Of a DNA stretch of 55,491 nucleotides, positions 7,415-13,894 are shown piece by piece. Source of the stretch: Nanobdellota archaeon (GTDB lineage: Archaea; Nanobdellota; Nanobdellia; SCGC-AAA011-G17; PNOQ01). The notes beneath the pieces are model-generated. The model had not been told where the DNA came from. It did no database searches and saw only the letters and a program-made list of their open reading frames with translations. A program made the position numbers and the translations under genes. The stretch is taken from contig JAHJUI010000017.1 in NCBI GenBank assembly GCA_018829185.1, positions 1 to 55,491 on the forward strand, read 5' to 3'. Numbering within the stretch: the stretch's first letter is position 1; every line of letters begins with the position of its first letter.

Positions 7415-8479
7415 ATGGGAATCTTTGATGATGTTCTAAAAGATAATGAAAGTTTGTTTATAGATGAAATTGCATTAGATTTTGATTATGTTCCAAAAGA
7501 AATCCCGTTTAGAGAAGAACAACACCAATATATCGCAGATTGTATTAAACCGTTATTTAGTCAAAGGTCTGGAAGAAATTTATTTGTTTCTGGAAAGCCG
7601 GGTATTGGGAAAACAGTTGCCCTAAAACACATTTTTAGAGAATTAAAAGTAAAAACAGATGGAATTATTCCAATCTACATTAATTGTTGGAAGAAGGACA
7701 CTAGTTTTAAAATTGTGAACGAAATTTGTGAACAAATTGGATATAAGTGGGTACAAAGTAAAAGAACAGATGAGTTAATGCGATCTATCACAAATATTTT
7801 GAATAAGAAACAAGTTGTTTTCTGTTTAGATGAAGTTGATAAAGTTAAAGAAGTTGATGTGATTTATTCGTTGGCAGAAGATATTCTAAAGAAAACCATA
7901 ATTATGATAACTAATGAGAAAGATTGGTATGCTAAATTAGATTCTAGAATTAGATCTAGGTTAAATGTTGAATATTTAGAATTTAAACCTTATAATTATG
8001 AAGAGACTCGCGGGATTTTAAAGAAAAGAGTTGGTGAAGCTTTTGCTCCAAATGTTTTTGAAGGTGATGCTTTTGAGGTTGTTGTTAAGAAATCATATGA
8101 AAATAAAGATTTGCGAACTGGAATATTTTTAATGAAGGAGGCTGGTAATTTAGCTGAAATGCGAGCTTCTAGAAAGATTACATTAGATCATGCAAAAATG
8201 GCTGTTTTGAAATTAGAGAGTTTTAAGATTAAAAGTTCTGCGGATTTTGGGGAAGAAGAAAGAGATATTTTAGATCTTATTAAAGAAAATTCTGGGAAAA
8301 CTGCCAAGGATTTATTTGAACTTTATTTGAAAGATGGGGGAAATAAGAGTTATAGGACATTTTATCGTAGGATAGAAGATTTAAAACGGGGTAAGATGAT
8401 TGAAACTGAAGAAGTTAATGAGGGTTTTGCTGGGAGGGCGACTGTTGTGCATTATACTAAGAAATTAAGTGAATTTTAA
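7415..8479 (+). CDS. Orc1/Cdc6-type replication initiator ATPase, 354 aa
   Basis: The N-terminal FDYVPKEIPFREEQ (residues 23-36) is the hallmark lead-in of archaeal Orc1/Cdc6 proteins. An AAA+ domain follows with Walker A GKPGIGKT (60-67), Walker B VFCLDE (135-140) and a sensor-1 ITNEKD (about 165-170). A C-terminal winged helix occupies about 276-354. Family members bind origin repeats and load the MCM helicase; they also serve as regulators. The length is slightly short but nothing is missing. It overlaps the convergent gene at 8476 by 4 nt. I saw no classical origin recognition boxes next to it, and the gaps around it are short. Confidence 0.9.
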   Translation: MGIFDDVLKDNESLFIDEIALDFDYVPKEIPFREEQHQYIADCIKPLFSQRSGRNLFVSGKPGIGKTVALKHIFRELKVKTDGIIPIYINCWKKDTSFKIVNEICEQIGYKWVQSKRTDELMRSITNILNKKQVVFCLDEVDKVKEVDVIYSLAEDILKKTIIMITNEKDWYAKLDSRIRSRLNVEYLEFKPYNYEETRGILKKRVGEAFAPNVFEGDAFEVVVKKSYENKDLRTGIFLMKEAGNLAEMRASRKITLDHAKMAVLKLESFKIKSSADFGEEERDILDLIKENSGKTAKDLFELYLKDGGNKSYRTFYRRIEDLKRGKMIETEEVNEGFAGRATVVHYTKKLSEF

Positions 8480-8778
8480 AGATTTAGTCCATGGAAGAAT
8501 TTTTTAAGAAGTTTTTCTAAATCGGAATTTTTGTAAGACATTTCGTGCATTTGGTTTGGGGTCAAAACTCCTATCACTTCTGCTTCTTCTCTCATTTTTT
8601 CGTATCCTTCTAGGGTTTCTAAGTGTGGCATAAATCTATTGGGTACTAATTCCTTAAATCTGTGAGTTTGGGAATTTGGGGGCGGTCTCACATACATTAA
8701 AATTTTGCCTTCATAGGCTATAACCGTCCCTCTAGCATAATTTTCCAGGGGTATTTCTTGTGATTTATCATCTGCCAT
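8476..8778 (-). CDS. Conserved-looking hypothetical protein, 100 aa
   Basis: The chain begins MADDKSQEIPLENYARGTVIAYEG and is soluble, with an N-terminal beta-rich half and a charged helical C-terminus (NSDLEKLLKKFFHG). I do not recognise a family. An in-frame ATG exists at 8805, but a good minus-strand TATA box (CTTTATAA, about 8806-8813) overlaps it, so the ATG at 8778, about 28 nt downstream of that box, is preferred and gives a leaderless mRNA. The gene converges on Orc1/Cdc6. Confidence 0.65.
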   Translation of the reverse strand: MADDKSQEIPLENYARGTVIAYEGKILMYVRPPPNSQTHRFKELVPNRFMPHLETLEGYEKMREEAEVIGVLTPNQMHEMSYKNSDLEKLLKKFFHGLNL

Positions 8779-8880
8779 CTTGTTTATTGGGAAATTTAGG
8801 AACACTTATAAAGCTTACTAATGCATGTTCTATAACATATATTTTCTAAACAATTGACAGACGACAAATTCTCGAGTGAA

Positions 8881-8920
8881 GTATATAAAGTGTTTTTCCC
8901 ATAATTATTCTTGAGGTGAT
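8881..8920 (+). promoter_or_regulatory. Promoter and ribosome binding site of a two-gene micro-operon
   Basis: GTATATAAAG at 8881-8890 is a TATA box. It is followed about 25 nt later by a leader holding GAGGTGAT at 8913-8920, a strong Shine-Dalgarno sequence 5 nt before the ATG at 8926. Unlike most genes here the transcript would have a short leader and a ribosome binding site, which supports the tiny downstream frames as real genes. Confidence 0.65.
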
Positions 8921-8925
8921 ATTAA

Positions 8926-9066
8926 ATGGTATTTAACAAAAAAAGAGAGTTTTTAGCTTGGAATGATTTTGTCAGACTTAATAATGATGCTGCTAAATGG
9001 ACTAAAGCTAGTAGATCTAGCCAATTGGCAATTGATGGTTATTGGAGAAGCCTTGCAAAATGGTAG
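8926..9066 (+). CDS. Micro-protein of 46 aa
   Basis: The frame encodes MVFNKKREFLAWNDFVRLNN followed by DAAKWTKASRSSQLAIDGY and WRSLAKW. It is basic and rich in Trp and Arg, without a hydrophobic segment. Support for reality is the TATA box, the GAGGTGAT ribosome binding site 5 nt upstream and the overlapping second frame. The family is not recognised; the aromatic/basic make-up would suit binding to nucleic acid or to another protein, which is only a guess. Confidence 0.55.
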   Translation: MVFNKKREFLAWNDFVRLNNDAAKWTKASRSSQLAIDGYWRSLAKW

Positions 9067-9176
9067 GTAATATTTATTATAATGAAGATGTAGAAGAAAT
9101 GGAAGAACAAGGTGAAATGGAGCCTGGAGATGCGGGGGTAATGCTTGGTTTTAATCAAGCTTATGCAGAAACATAA
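9060..9176 (+). CDS. Acidic micro-protein of 38 aa, overlapping the previous gene
   Basis: The ATG at 9060 overlaps the stop of the 46-aa gene (ATGGTAG), so translation is probably coupled. The product is strongly acidic, with DVEEMEEQGEMEPGDAGVML in its middle. The glycine-flanked acidic pattern followed by GF is reminiscent of small acidic DPANN proteins with an EEGEI-x(n)-GFMxGY motif, from memory. Pairing of a basic and an acidic micro-protein in one transcript suggests they interact; no function can be assigned. Confidence 0.5.
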   Translation: MVGNIYYNEDVEEMEEQGEMEPGDAGVMLGFNQAYAET

Positions 9177-9206
9177 TTTTTACACCTTCTTTTTTTCTTT
9201 TTTTAG
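9177..9206 (+). terminator. T-rich terminator after the micro-operon
   Basis: Directly after the stop codon comes a run of T tracts broken by short ACACC and C interruptions (about 9177-9206). Oligo-T tracts are the usual intrinsic termination signal of archaeal RNA polymerase. Confidence 0.45.
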
Positions 9207-9241
9207 AAAACCTTAAAAGCCTATTATTTTAACGAATTTCT

Positions 9242-9847
9242 ATGAAATTATTAGTGTTTTCAGATGTACACAGTGAGAAAAAATATATAGATCCTTTAAT
9301 TAAAATTGCGAAGAAAGAAAAACCTGATTTTTTAATTTGTGCTGGTGATTTAGCTGATTGGGGGCAAAATATTGTAGGTCTTGCTAAAGAGTTTGATAAA
9401 CTTAATATTCCCATGATTTTAATTCCGGGCAATCATGAAGAAAATGAAGAAGATCTTAAAAAACTAATTAAGGAAACTAAAAATATAATTTATTTACATA
9501 GTGGGTCATATGAAGTGAATGGTGTTGTGTTTTTTGGTTATGGTGGTGGGGGGTTTTCTAAAGTAGATCCTGTTTTTGAAAGAATAATAGATAAGTTTAA
9601 GAAAACTGTTAAAGATAAGAAAGTAATTTTTGTTACACATGCTCCTGTTTTTGAAACTAAAACAGATTATATCCCGGGGTTGGGGCATGTTGGTAATAAA
9701 AGTATTTTGAAAGCAATAAAAAAGATAAAACCAGTTTTAGTTGTTTGTGGGCATATTCATGATAGTGCTGGAACTATTGATAGGGTTAGTGATACTGTTA
9801 TTGTTAATCCTGGGCCAGTTGGAAAAATAATTGAGTTAGAATTTTAG
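9242..9847 (+). CDS. Calcineurin-like metallophosphoesterase, 201 aa
   Basis: All metal-site motifs are present: FSDVHS (residues 6-11), CAGDLADW (about 33-40), PGNHEE (about 61-66), VTHAP (about 125-129) and CGHIHD (about 158-163), the last with the two histidines that bind the dinuclear metal. Proteins of this size hydrolyse phosphodiesters or phosphomonoesters, often of nucleotides. No signal peptide or membrane segment is present, so it acts in the cytoplasm. It overlaps the convergent TYW1 gene by 12 nt. The substrate is unknown. Confidence 0.9.
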   Translation: MKLLVFSDVHSEKKYIDPLIKIAKKEKPDFLICAGDLADWGQNIVGLAKEFDKLNIPMILIPGNHEENEEDLKKLIKETKNIIYLHSGSYEVNGVVFFGYGGGGFSKVDPVFERIIDKFKKTVKDKKVIFVTHAPVFETKTDYIPGLGHVGNKSILKAIKKIKPVLVVCGHIHDSAGTIDRVSDTVIVNPGPVGKIIELEF

Positions 9848-10777
9848 TTTTCTTTTCTTTTCACTTAAGTTAGAAAGTAATGCAACCCTTGATTCTTTTT
9901 TCTCATCTATTAATCTAATTCCCGTTAGTTCTGCAAGTTTTTTTGAAAAATCCAATATGTCTTTGTGATAAGGCATGTTATTTTTTCCTAGTCTGCCTCT
10001 AGAGGATCCTACCCAAACGTAACCCTTGCATTCAATAAAATCCGGGTTTGCTTTTTTAATTAGTTTAGCATATTCTTCAAGATGATTCATGTTAAGATCT
10101 TTAATCAAAGTTAATCTAATCACTTTTCTTGTATCTAAACTTGGTAAAAGTTCTAATGTTTTGTTTAATCTTTGCCAAGAATCTTTATTTAACGAATTAT
10201 CTATTTCTTTGTAAAGTTTTTCTGTTGGTGCGTCTAATGAAACATATAATTGGGTTGGAAGCTCTAATTTTTCTAAGACTTCTGGTTTTTGTCCATTAGT
10301 AACCAAGAATGTGCAGCAATTATCTTTCTTTAATTGTAAGATTAATTCTGATAGTTTTGGATAAAGGGTTGGTTCTCCTGCTAAAGAGATTGCCCAATAT
10401 TTTGGATTTTTTGCTTCTTTTAATTTATCATTATTTACTTTTTTATTTCCCCCAAAACCAGAAAGTAATTTTCTTTGCTGTTCTATGCAACCTTGGATAA
10501 TTTCTTTTGGTTCATCTGCTTTGACATTGAAGTCTTTTGCAGTGGTTCCAGGAAGTAAATTTCTCCAGCAAAAGATACATGAATTACAACAAAACAAAGA
10601 AGGGGTCATTTGGCAGCATTGATTTGCCTTAATTCCATAGAATTGTTCCTTGTAACATGTTCCTCCATCTAATAAGGATTTCTTGGTCCAATGACATATT
10701 TTACAAGCAGAATGGTCTCCAACTACTCCATATTGCTGATTTTCAAGTGTTTCCTTAATTTCTTTGGTTATAACCAT
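9836..10777 (-). CDS. taw1: 4-demethylwyosine synthase (TYW1-type radical SAM enzyme), 313 aa
   Basis: The chain has the TYW1 pattern: an N-terminal YGVVGDHSACKICHW with cluster cysteines (Cys25, Cys28), a further Cys in GGTCYKEQFYG, then the radical SAM core CCNSCIFCWRNLLPG and SLAGEPTLYPKL. TYW1 joins pyruvate-derived carbons to m1G37 of tRNA-Phe to form the tricyclic base of wyosine, using two Fe-S clusters and SAM. The C-terminus has the GYVWVGSSRGRL segment of the family. The length fits the archaeal enzymes. A TATA box (minus-strand CGTTTTTAAAG at about 10797-10808) is placed for a leaderless mRNA. Confidence is high. Confidence 0.93.
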   Translation of the reverse strand: MVITKEIKETLENQQYGVVGDHSACKICHWTKKSLLDGGTCYKEQFYGIKANQCCQMTPSLFCCNSCIFCWRNLLPGTTAKDFNVKADEPKEIIQGCIEQQRKLLSGFGGNKKVNNDKLKEAKNPKYWAISLAGEPTLYPKLSELILQLKKDNCCTFLVTNGQKPEVLEKLELPTQLYVSLDAPTEKLYKEIDNSLNKDSWQRLNKTLELLPSLDTRKVIRLTLIKDLNMNHLEEYAKLIKKANPDFIECKGYVWVGSSRGRLGKNNMPYHKDILDFSKKLAELTGIRLIDEKKESRVALLSNLSEKKRKLKF

Positions 10778-10835
10778 AGAATAAAGAGATAGAGAAATCT
10801 TTAAAAACGTTTAGGAAAAAATAAAAGAAGAAAAA

Positions 10836-10970
10836 TTATCTTTTCTTTTTTCTTTTAACAGTTTTTTTCTTAACAGTCTTTTTCTTAACCGGTTTTTTCT
10901 TAACTACTTTTTTCTTAACAGTCTTTTTTTTAACTGCTTTTTTCTTAACTACTTTTTTTCTTTTTACCAT
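10836..10970 (-). CDS. Lys-rich pentapeptide-repeat mini-protein, 44 aa
   Basis: The frame reads MVKRKKVVKKKAVKKKTVKK and continues as tandem copies of a (A/T/V/P)VKKK pentapeptide, ending VKRKKKR. It starts 4 nt after a GAGGTG ribosome binding site (minus strand, about 10975-10980). The make-up is that of histone H1-like tails, so binding of DNA, RNA or polyphosphate is plausible. Repeats of the same TVKKK type appear as tails of uS3 and of the 119-aa protein at 15586. It stands alone between the TYW1 and TatD genes. Function is inferred from composition only. Confidence 0.7.
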   Translation of the reverse strand: MVKRKKVVKKKAVKKKTVKKKVVKKKPVKKKTVKKKTVKRKKKR

Positions 10971-11062
10971 TTTTCACCTCTCAATTTTTTATTTTAAAAA
11001 TTAATCTTCTTTTTTGGAAGAAGATCTAATTAAATTTTTGATTTTTTAGTATAAAAAGGTTT

Positions 11063-11806
11063 CTATTTAACCAAAAATGTATGTTGAAAGTTCATAAAAA
11101 TCATTTTTTCTACTTCTTCTTCATTTAGTTTTTTATCGACGGAGATTTGCTTGATTGTCTCTTTAATAAACGCGGGTTCGTTTCTAGTTTTTTCAAAGGG
11201 TGCTAAGAAAGGGGAATCAGTTTCTGTTAAAATATTTTTTAGAGAAACTTTTTTAACCAAATCTTGAAAATGTTTTGACCTTTTGATTATTGTTGGAATT
11301 GAAAACATAAAATTTTTATCCTCGGCAAATTTTATTTGTTTTTTATTTCCATTAAAGCAATGCAAGATTATTTTCCTGGATTTTGAAGAACTTAACATAT
11401 CTAAACAGTCTTGTTCTGCTTTTCTTGAGTGAATTATGATTGGTATTTTTAGTTTTTCTGAAAGTTCTATAAACTTTTCAAAAACTATTTTTTGTTTTTT
11501 ATCTTTAGATTTTAAATAATCTAACCCTACTTCTCCAATTGCGAATGGCTTTTCCTTTTTTATGAAATCTATTTCAGCGTAGATTTCTTCTTCAGAAAGT
11601 TCTAATGCATCCCAAGGAAATAATCCTAATGCAGGTTTTACAATTGGGTATTTTTTTGAGATCTCAAGTGTTTTTCTATTTGATTCTATGTTTGATCCAT
11701 TATTGATTATTACAGAAACTTTTGCTTCTTTTGCTCTTTCAATAACTTTATCTAAATCTTTCTTAAAACTCTTTGCGTCCAAATGTGCATGGATGTCTAC
11801 TAACAT
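11063..11806 (-). CDS. tatD: TatD-family metal-dependent deoxyribonuclease, 247 aa
   Basis: The metal ligands of the TatD amidohydrolase-fold family are visible: DIHAHLD (residues 4-10), GEVGLDY (about 91-97), PIIIHSRKA (about 127-135), ILHCFNG (about 147-153) and the catalytic-site TETDSPFL (about 194-201). TatD enzymes are 3'-exonucleases in DNA repair and in removal of damaged DNA. The length is typical. The start lies 1 nt after the stop of the upstream site-2 protease gene, so the two are co-transcribed. Confidence 0.9.
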   Translation of the reverse strand: MLVDIHAHLDAKSFKKDLDKVIERAKEAKVSVIINNGSNIESNRKTLEISKKYPIVKPALGLFPWDALELSEEEIYAEIDFIKKEKPFAIGEVGLDYLKSKDKKQKIVFEKFIELSEKLKIPIIIHSRKAEQDCLDMLSSSKSRKIILHCFNGNKKQIKFAEDKNFMFSIPTIIKRSKHFQDLVKKVSLKNILTETDSPFLAPFEKTRNEPAFIKETIKQISVDKKLNEEEVEKMIFMNFQHTFLVK

Positions 11807-11807
11807 T

Positions 11808-12989
11808 TTAGAATAAATTTATTAAGGGTGAAAAAAACTTTATTGCTTGTGGAAGCAAACCAATTATTATTAATGCTAAAAAGATGAAAGATATTATTAA
11901 AAAGATTTTATGTGATTTCTTTTCATTTTTAGTCCTTGAAAGCAAAAATACTTTTAACATTCTTCCGCCATCTAATGGGCCCATGGGTAACAAGTTAAAT
12001 AAACCAACGCCTAAGTTGGCCATAAACAACCAGTAAAATAGTCTTCCTACCCAAGCTAATATTTTAGAAAGCGCTTGATTTTTATAGGGAGCAATTTGTA
12101 TTCCAAGATATCCTGCTGAAGAGTTTTCTGGATTTTCTTCTAGCTTTATTTCATAGGACCCCTTATCTGTGATTATATTAATGTCTTCCCCTGGTTTTTT
12201 TTCTGACATTTTTTCTATAAAAACATAAACGTCCCCCATGTTTTCATCATTTACTGTTAATATCCTTTCCCCGGGAGCCATTCCTGATTCTGAGATTGAA
12301 AAATTTTCACTGAATCCTGTAACCAAAACCCCGCTACCAACCATTGCTGAGGCGGTAATTGGGCTTATTACAAAGAATAAAATTAAAAGAGAAATTATGG
12401 CAGTTACTACATTTGCGAAAGAGCCTGCTGAAAGAACAGATAATTTTGCTTTTGTTTTTGCTTTTTCTAATTGTTTTTCATCTGGTTCTACAAATGCCGC
12501 TGGTAAAATTGGCAATATAACTCCGATGATTGCAAAACCTGATGATTTTAATTTTATTTTATTAAGTCTTGCAAACATTCCATGGCTCATTTCGTGTACT
12601 GTTGCTAAGATAAATATTACAATTATCCAATATAAAAAAGTCATTGTTGGAATTCCGGGTGCAATTTGCACGCCGGGCAATAATAAATTTATTGGTGAGG
12701 GTTGGCTTAAGAATAAAAATTCATATATTCCTTTGATTAAGAATCCCATTATGAATAGCATCCCCCCAAAACCAACCGCAATAGAAATATATTCTAAGAA
12801 TCTCCAAAACTTAGGGCATTTTTTGGAAAGTTTATCCATAAACTTTAATCCCCATTGGGTTTTGTAAAGAACGAAATATAATACTGGGAAAAAGATTTTT
12901 TGAACTTCTACGTTCTTTTTCTTTATACGCATTAATAAAAGTAAGACTAAACCGAATATTACTACAAAAATAAGATCCCAATTCACCAT
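11808..12989 (-). CDS. Site-2 protease-family intramembrane metalloprotease (M50), 393 aa
   Basis: The zinc motif HEMSH is at residues 132-136 inside a hydrophobic helix, and the second conserved site NLLPMGPLDGGRM is near 338-350; together they build the intramembrane zinc site. About six transmembrane segments are visible. A PDZ-like stretch between the two halves (about 240-290, VNDENMGDVYVFIEKMSEK) probably presents substrates. Family members cut membrane-bound regulators or remnant signal peptides. It lies between eL40/aIF5A and TatD on the same strand; the pairing with TatD is probably operonic only. The substrate is unknown. Confidence 0.9.
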   Translation of the reverse strand: MVNWDLIFVVIFGLVLLLLMRIKKKNVEVQKIFFPVLYFVLYKTQWGLKFMDKLSKKCPKFWRFLEYISIAVGFGGMLFIMGFLIKGIYEFLFLSQPSPINLLLPGVQIAPGIPTMTFLYWIIVIFILATVHEMSHGMFARLNKIKLKSSGFAIIGVILPILPAAFVEPDEKQLEKAKTKAKLSVLSAGSFANVVTAIISLLILFFVISPITASAMVGSGVLVTGFSENFSISESGMAPGERILTVNDENMGDVYVFIEKMSEKKPGEDINIITDKGSYEIKLEENPENSSAGYLGIQIAPYKNQALSKILAWVGRLFYWLFMANLGVGLFNLLPMGPLDGGRMLKVFLLSRTKNEKKSHKIFLIISFIFLALIIIGLLPQAIKFFSPLINLF

Positions 12990-12991
12990 CT

Positions 12992-13156
12992 TTATTTAGC
13001 CTTTTTTATTGCTCTAAATGCTTTTGATCCACATTTTTTACAGGTAACTTTTCCCTTAAGAATTTTTTGCATGTTTGTTCTTTGTTTAGTTTTACATTTC
13101 TTACAAACAAAAACATTCTTATGTAATCTTTCTGTTGCTTCTTTAAATTTTGCCAT
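12992..13156 (-). CDS. rpl40e: Ribosomal protein eL40, 54 aa
   Basis: The short basic chain MAKFKEATERLHKNVFVCKK carries two CxxC pairs (Cys18/21 and Cys39/42) with GSKAFR between the second pair and a basic end. Size, MAKF start and zinc-ribbon layout match archaeal eL40. It lies 1 nt downstream of the aIF5A stop codon, so both are translated from one mRNA, and it is followed by the site-2 protease gene. Confidence 0.88.
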   Translation of the reverse strand: MAKFKEATERLHKNVFVCKKCKTKQRTNMQKILKGKVTCKKCGSKAFRAIKKAK

Positions 13157-13157
13157 T

Positions 13158-13547
13158 TTATTTTACCTGCTTCATCACTTTATCGCCCATTATTATCCAA
13201 TACAAAATTTGGGCCCCCCCCATAACTTGATCTTTAAGTTCTGATGGGAGTTTAATATCAAATGTTTCATAGCTTTCCATGTCCATTACATTTGCTGAAT
13301 CGCCATGTATTGAAAGTACTTGCGCTGTTTTCTTTTCTATAATTGGAACTTCAACATTATCATGGCCAGGAACTAGTTTTATTATTTTTCTACTATCGAC
13401 CAAACCAATTGCTTCGATTCTGCATTTAGCATGTCCATGTTTACCGGGTCTTGAAATTTGAATACTTGATATTTTACAAGCTACTCCGTCGAAAATAACA
13501 TATCCCCCAATTTTTAGGCCGGTTGCGTGCACATTTTTTGTTGCCAT
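13158..13547 (-). CDS. eif5A: Translation factor aIF5A, 129 aa
   Basis: The hypusination loop ISRPGKHGHAK is present around residues 31-41, with the modifiable lysine in the PGKHG turn. This is the signature of IF5A, which binds the ribosome E site and helps peptide-bond formation at stalling motifs. The C-terminal OB-fold half (VPIIEKKTAQVLSIHGDSANVMD) is complete. Length is normal. The gene heads a short operon with eL40, and no hypusine or deoxyhypusine synthase gene is in the window. Confidence 0.93.
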   Translation of the reverse strand: MATKNVHATGLKIGGYVIFDGVACKISSIQISRPGKHGHAKCRIEAIGLVDSRKIIKLVPGHDNVEVPIIEKKTAQVLSIHGDSANVMDMESYETFDIKLPSELKDQVMGGAQILYWIIMGDKVMKQVK

Positions 13548-13587
13548 CTTGTTTTGAAGAAAGTGAAGAGTTTATAAAATTTTGGTT

Positions 13588-13893
13588 TTATTTCTTTCCT
13601 TTCTTTTTTGATTTTTTCTTGGTATTTTTCTTTTTTGTATATTTTTTTGCTTCTTTTTTTGAAACTGCTTCTAAACTATTTAAGAATTTTTTAGCTTCAG
13701 CTTCTAATTTAGTTCTAAGTCTTTTTTCTTCTTTAATACCTTCTTTTATTAATTTGTCCGCGATTTTCTTCGCTTCTTCCCTATTTATCTTATTATCTTT
13801 CATTAATTTGTCTGTTGCCTTTTTTGCATGTTTTGCAGCCAAGGAAGCAAGACCTATTCCTAAAAGAACTGCTTTTTTTGCTGTTTTTTTCAT
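13588..13893 (-). CDS. Lys-rich helical protein, 101 aa, next to a UbiB-like kinase
   Basis: After a short hydrophobic start (AVLLGIGLASLAAK, residues 8-21) the protein is a long amphipathic, charged helix with a lysine-only tail (KKKNTKKKSKKKGKK). That recalls phasin-like or accessory coiled-coil proteins. An AAGGAGG ribosome binding site sits in front of the ATG. The gene begins 1 nt after the stop of the UbiB-like kinase gene, so the two are made together. A role as membrane-surface partner of the kinase is possible but unproven. Confidence 0.7.
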   Translation of the reverse strand: MKKTAKKAVLLGIGLASLAAKHAKKATDKLMKDNKINREEAKKIADKLIKEGIKEEKRLRTKLEAEAKKFLNSLEAVSKKEAKKYTKKKNTKKKSKKKGKK

Positions 13894-13894
13894 T

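Noticed and set aside
7376-8925. Replication origin near the Orc1/Cdc6 gene
   Set aside because: No origin recognition box-like repeat, no extended AT-rich unwinding element in the short gaps on either side; the gene alone is not enough.
12238-12867. Long open frame opposite the site-2 protease gene
   Set aside because: It is the antisense shadow of a well-supported protease gene; it has no domain, promoter or ribosome binding site.
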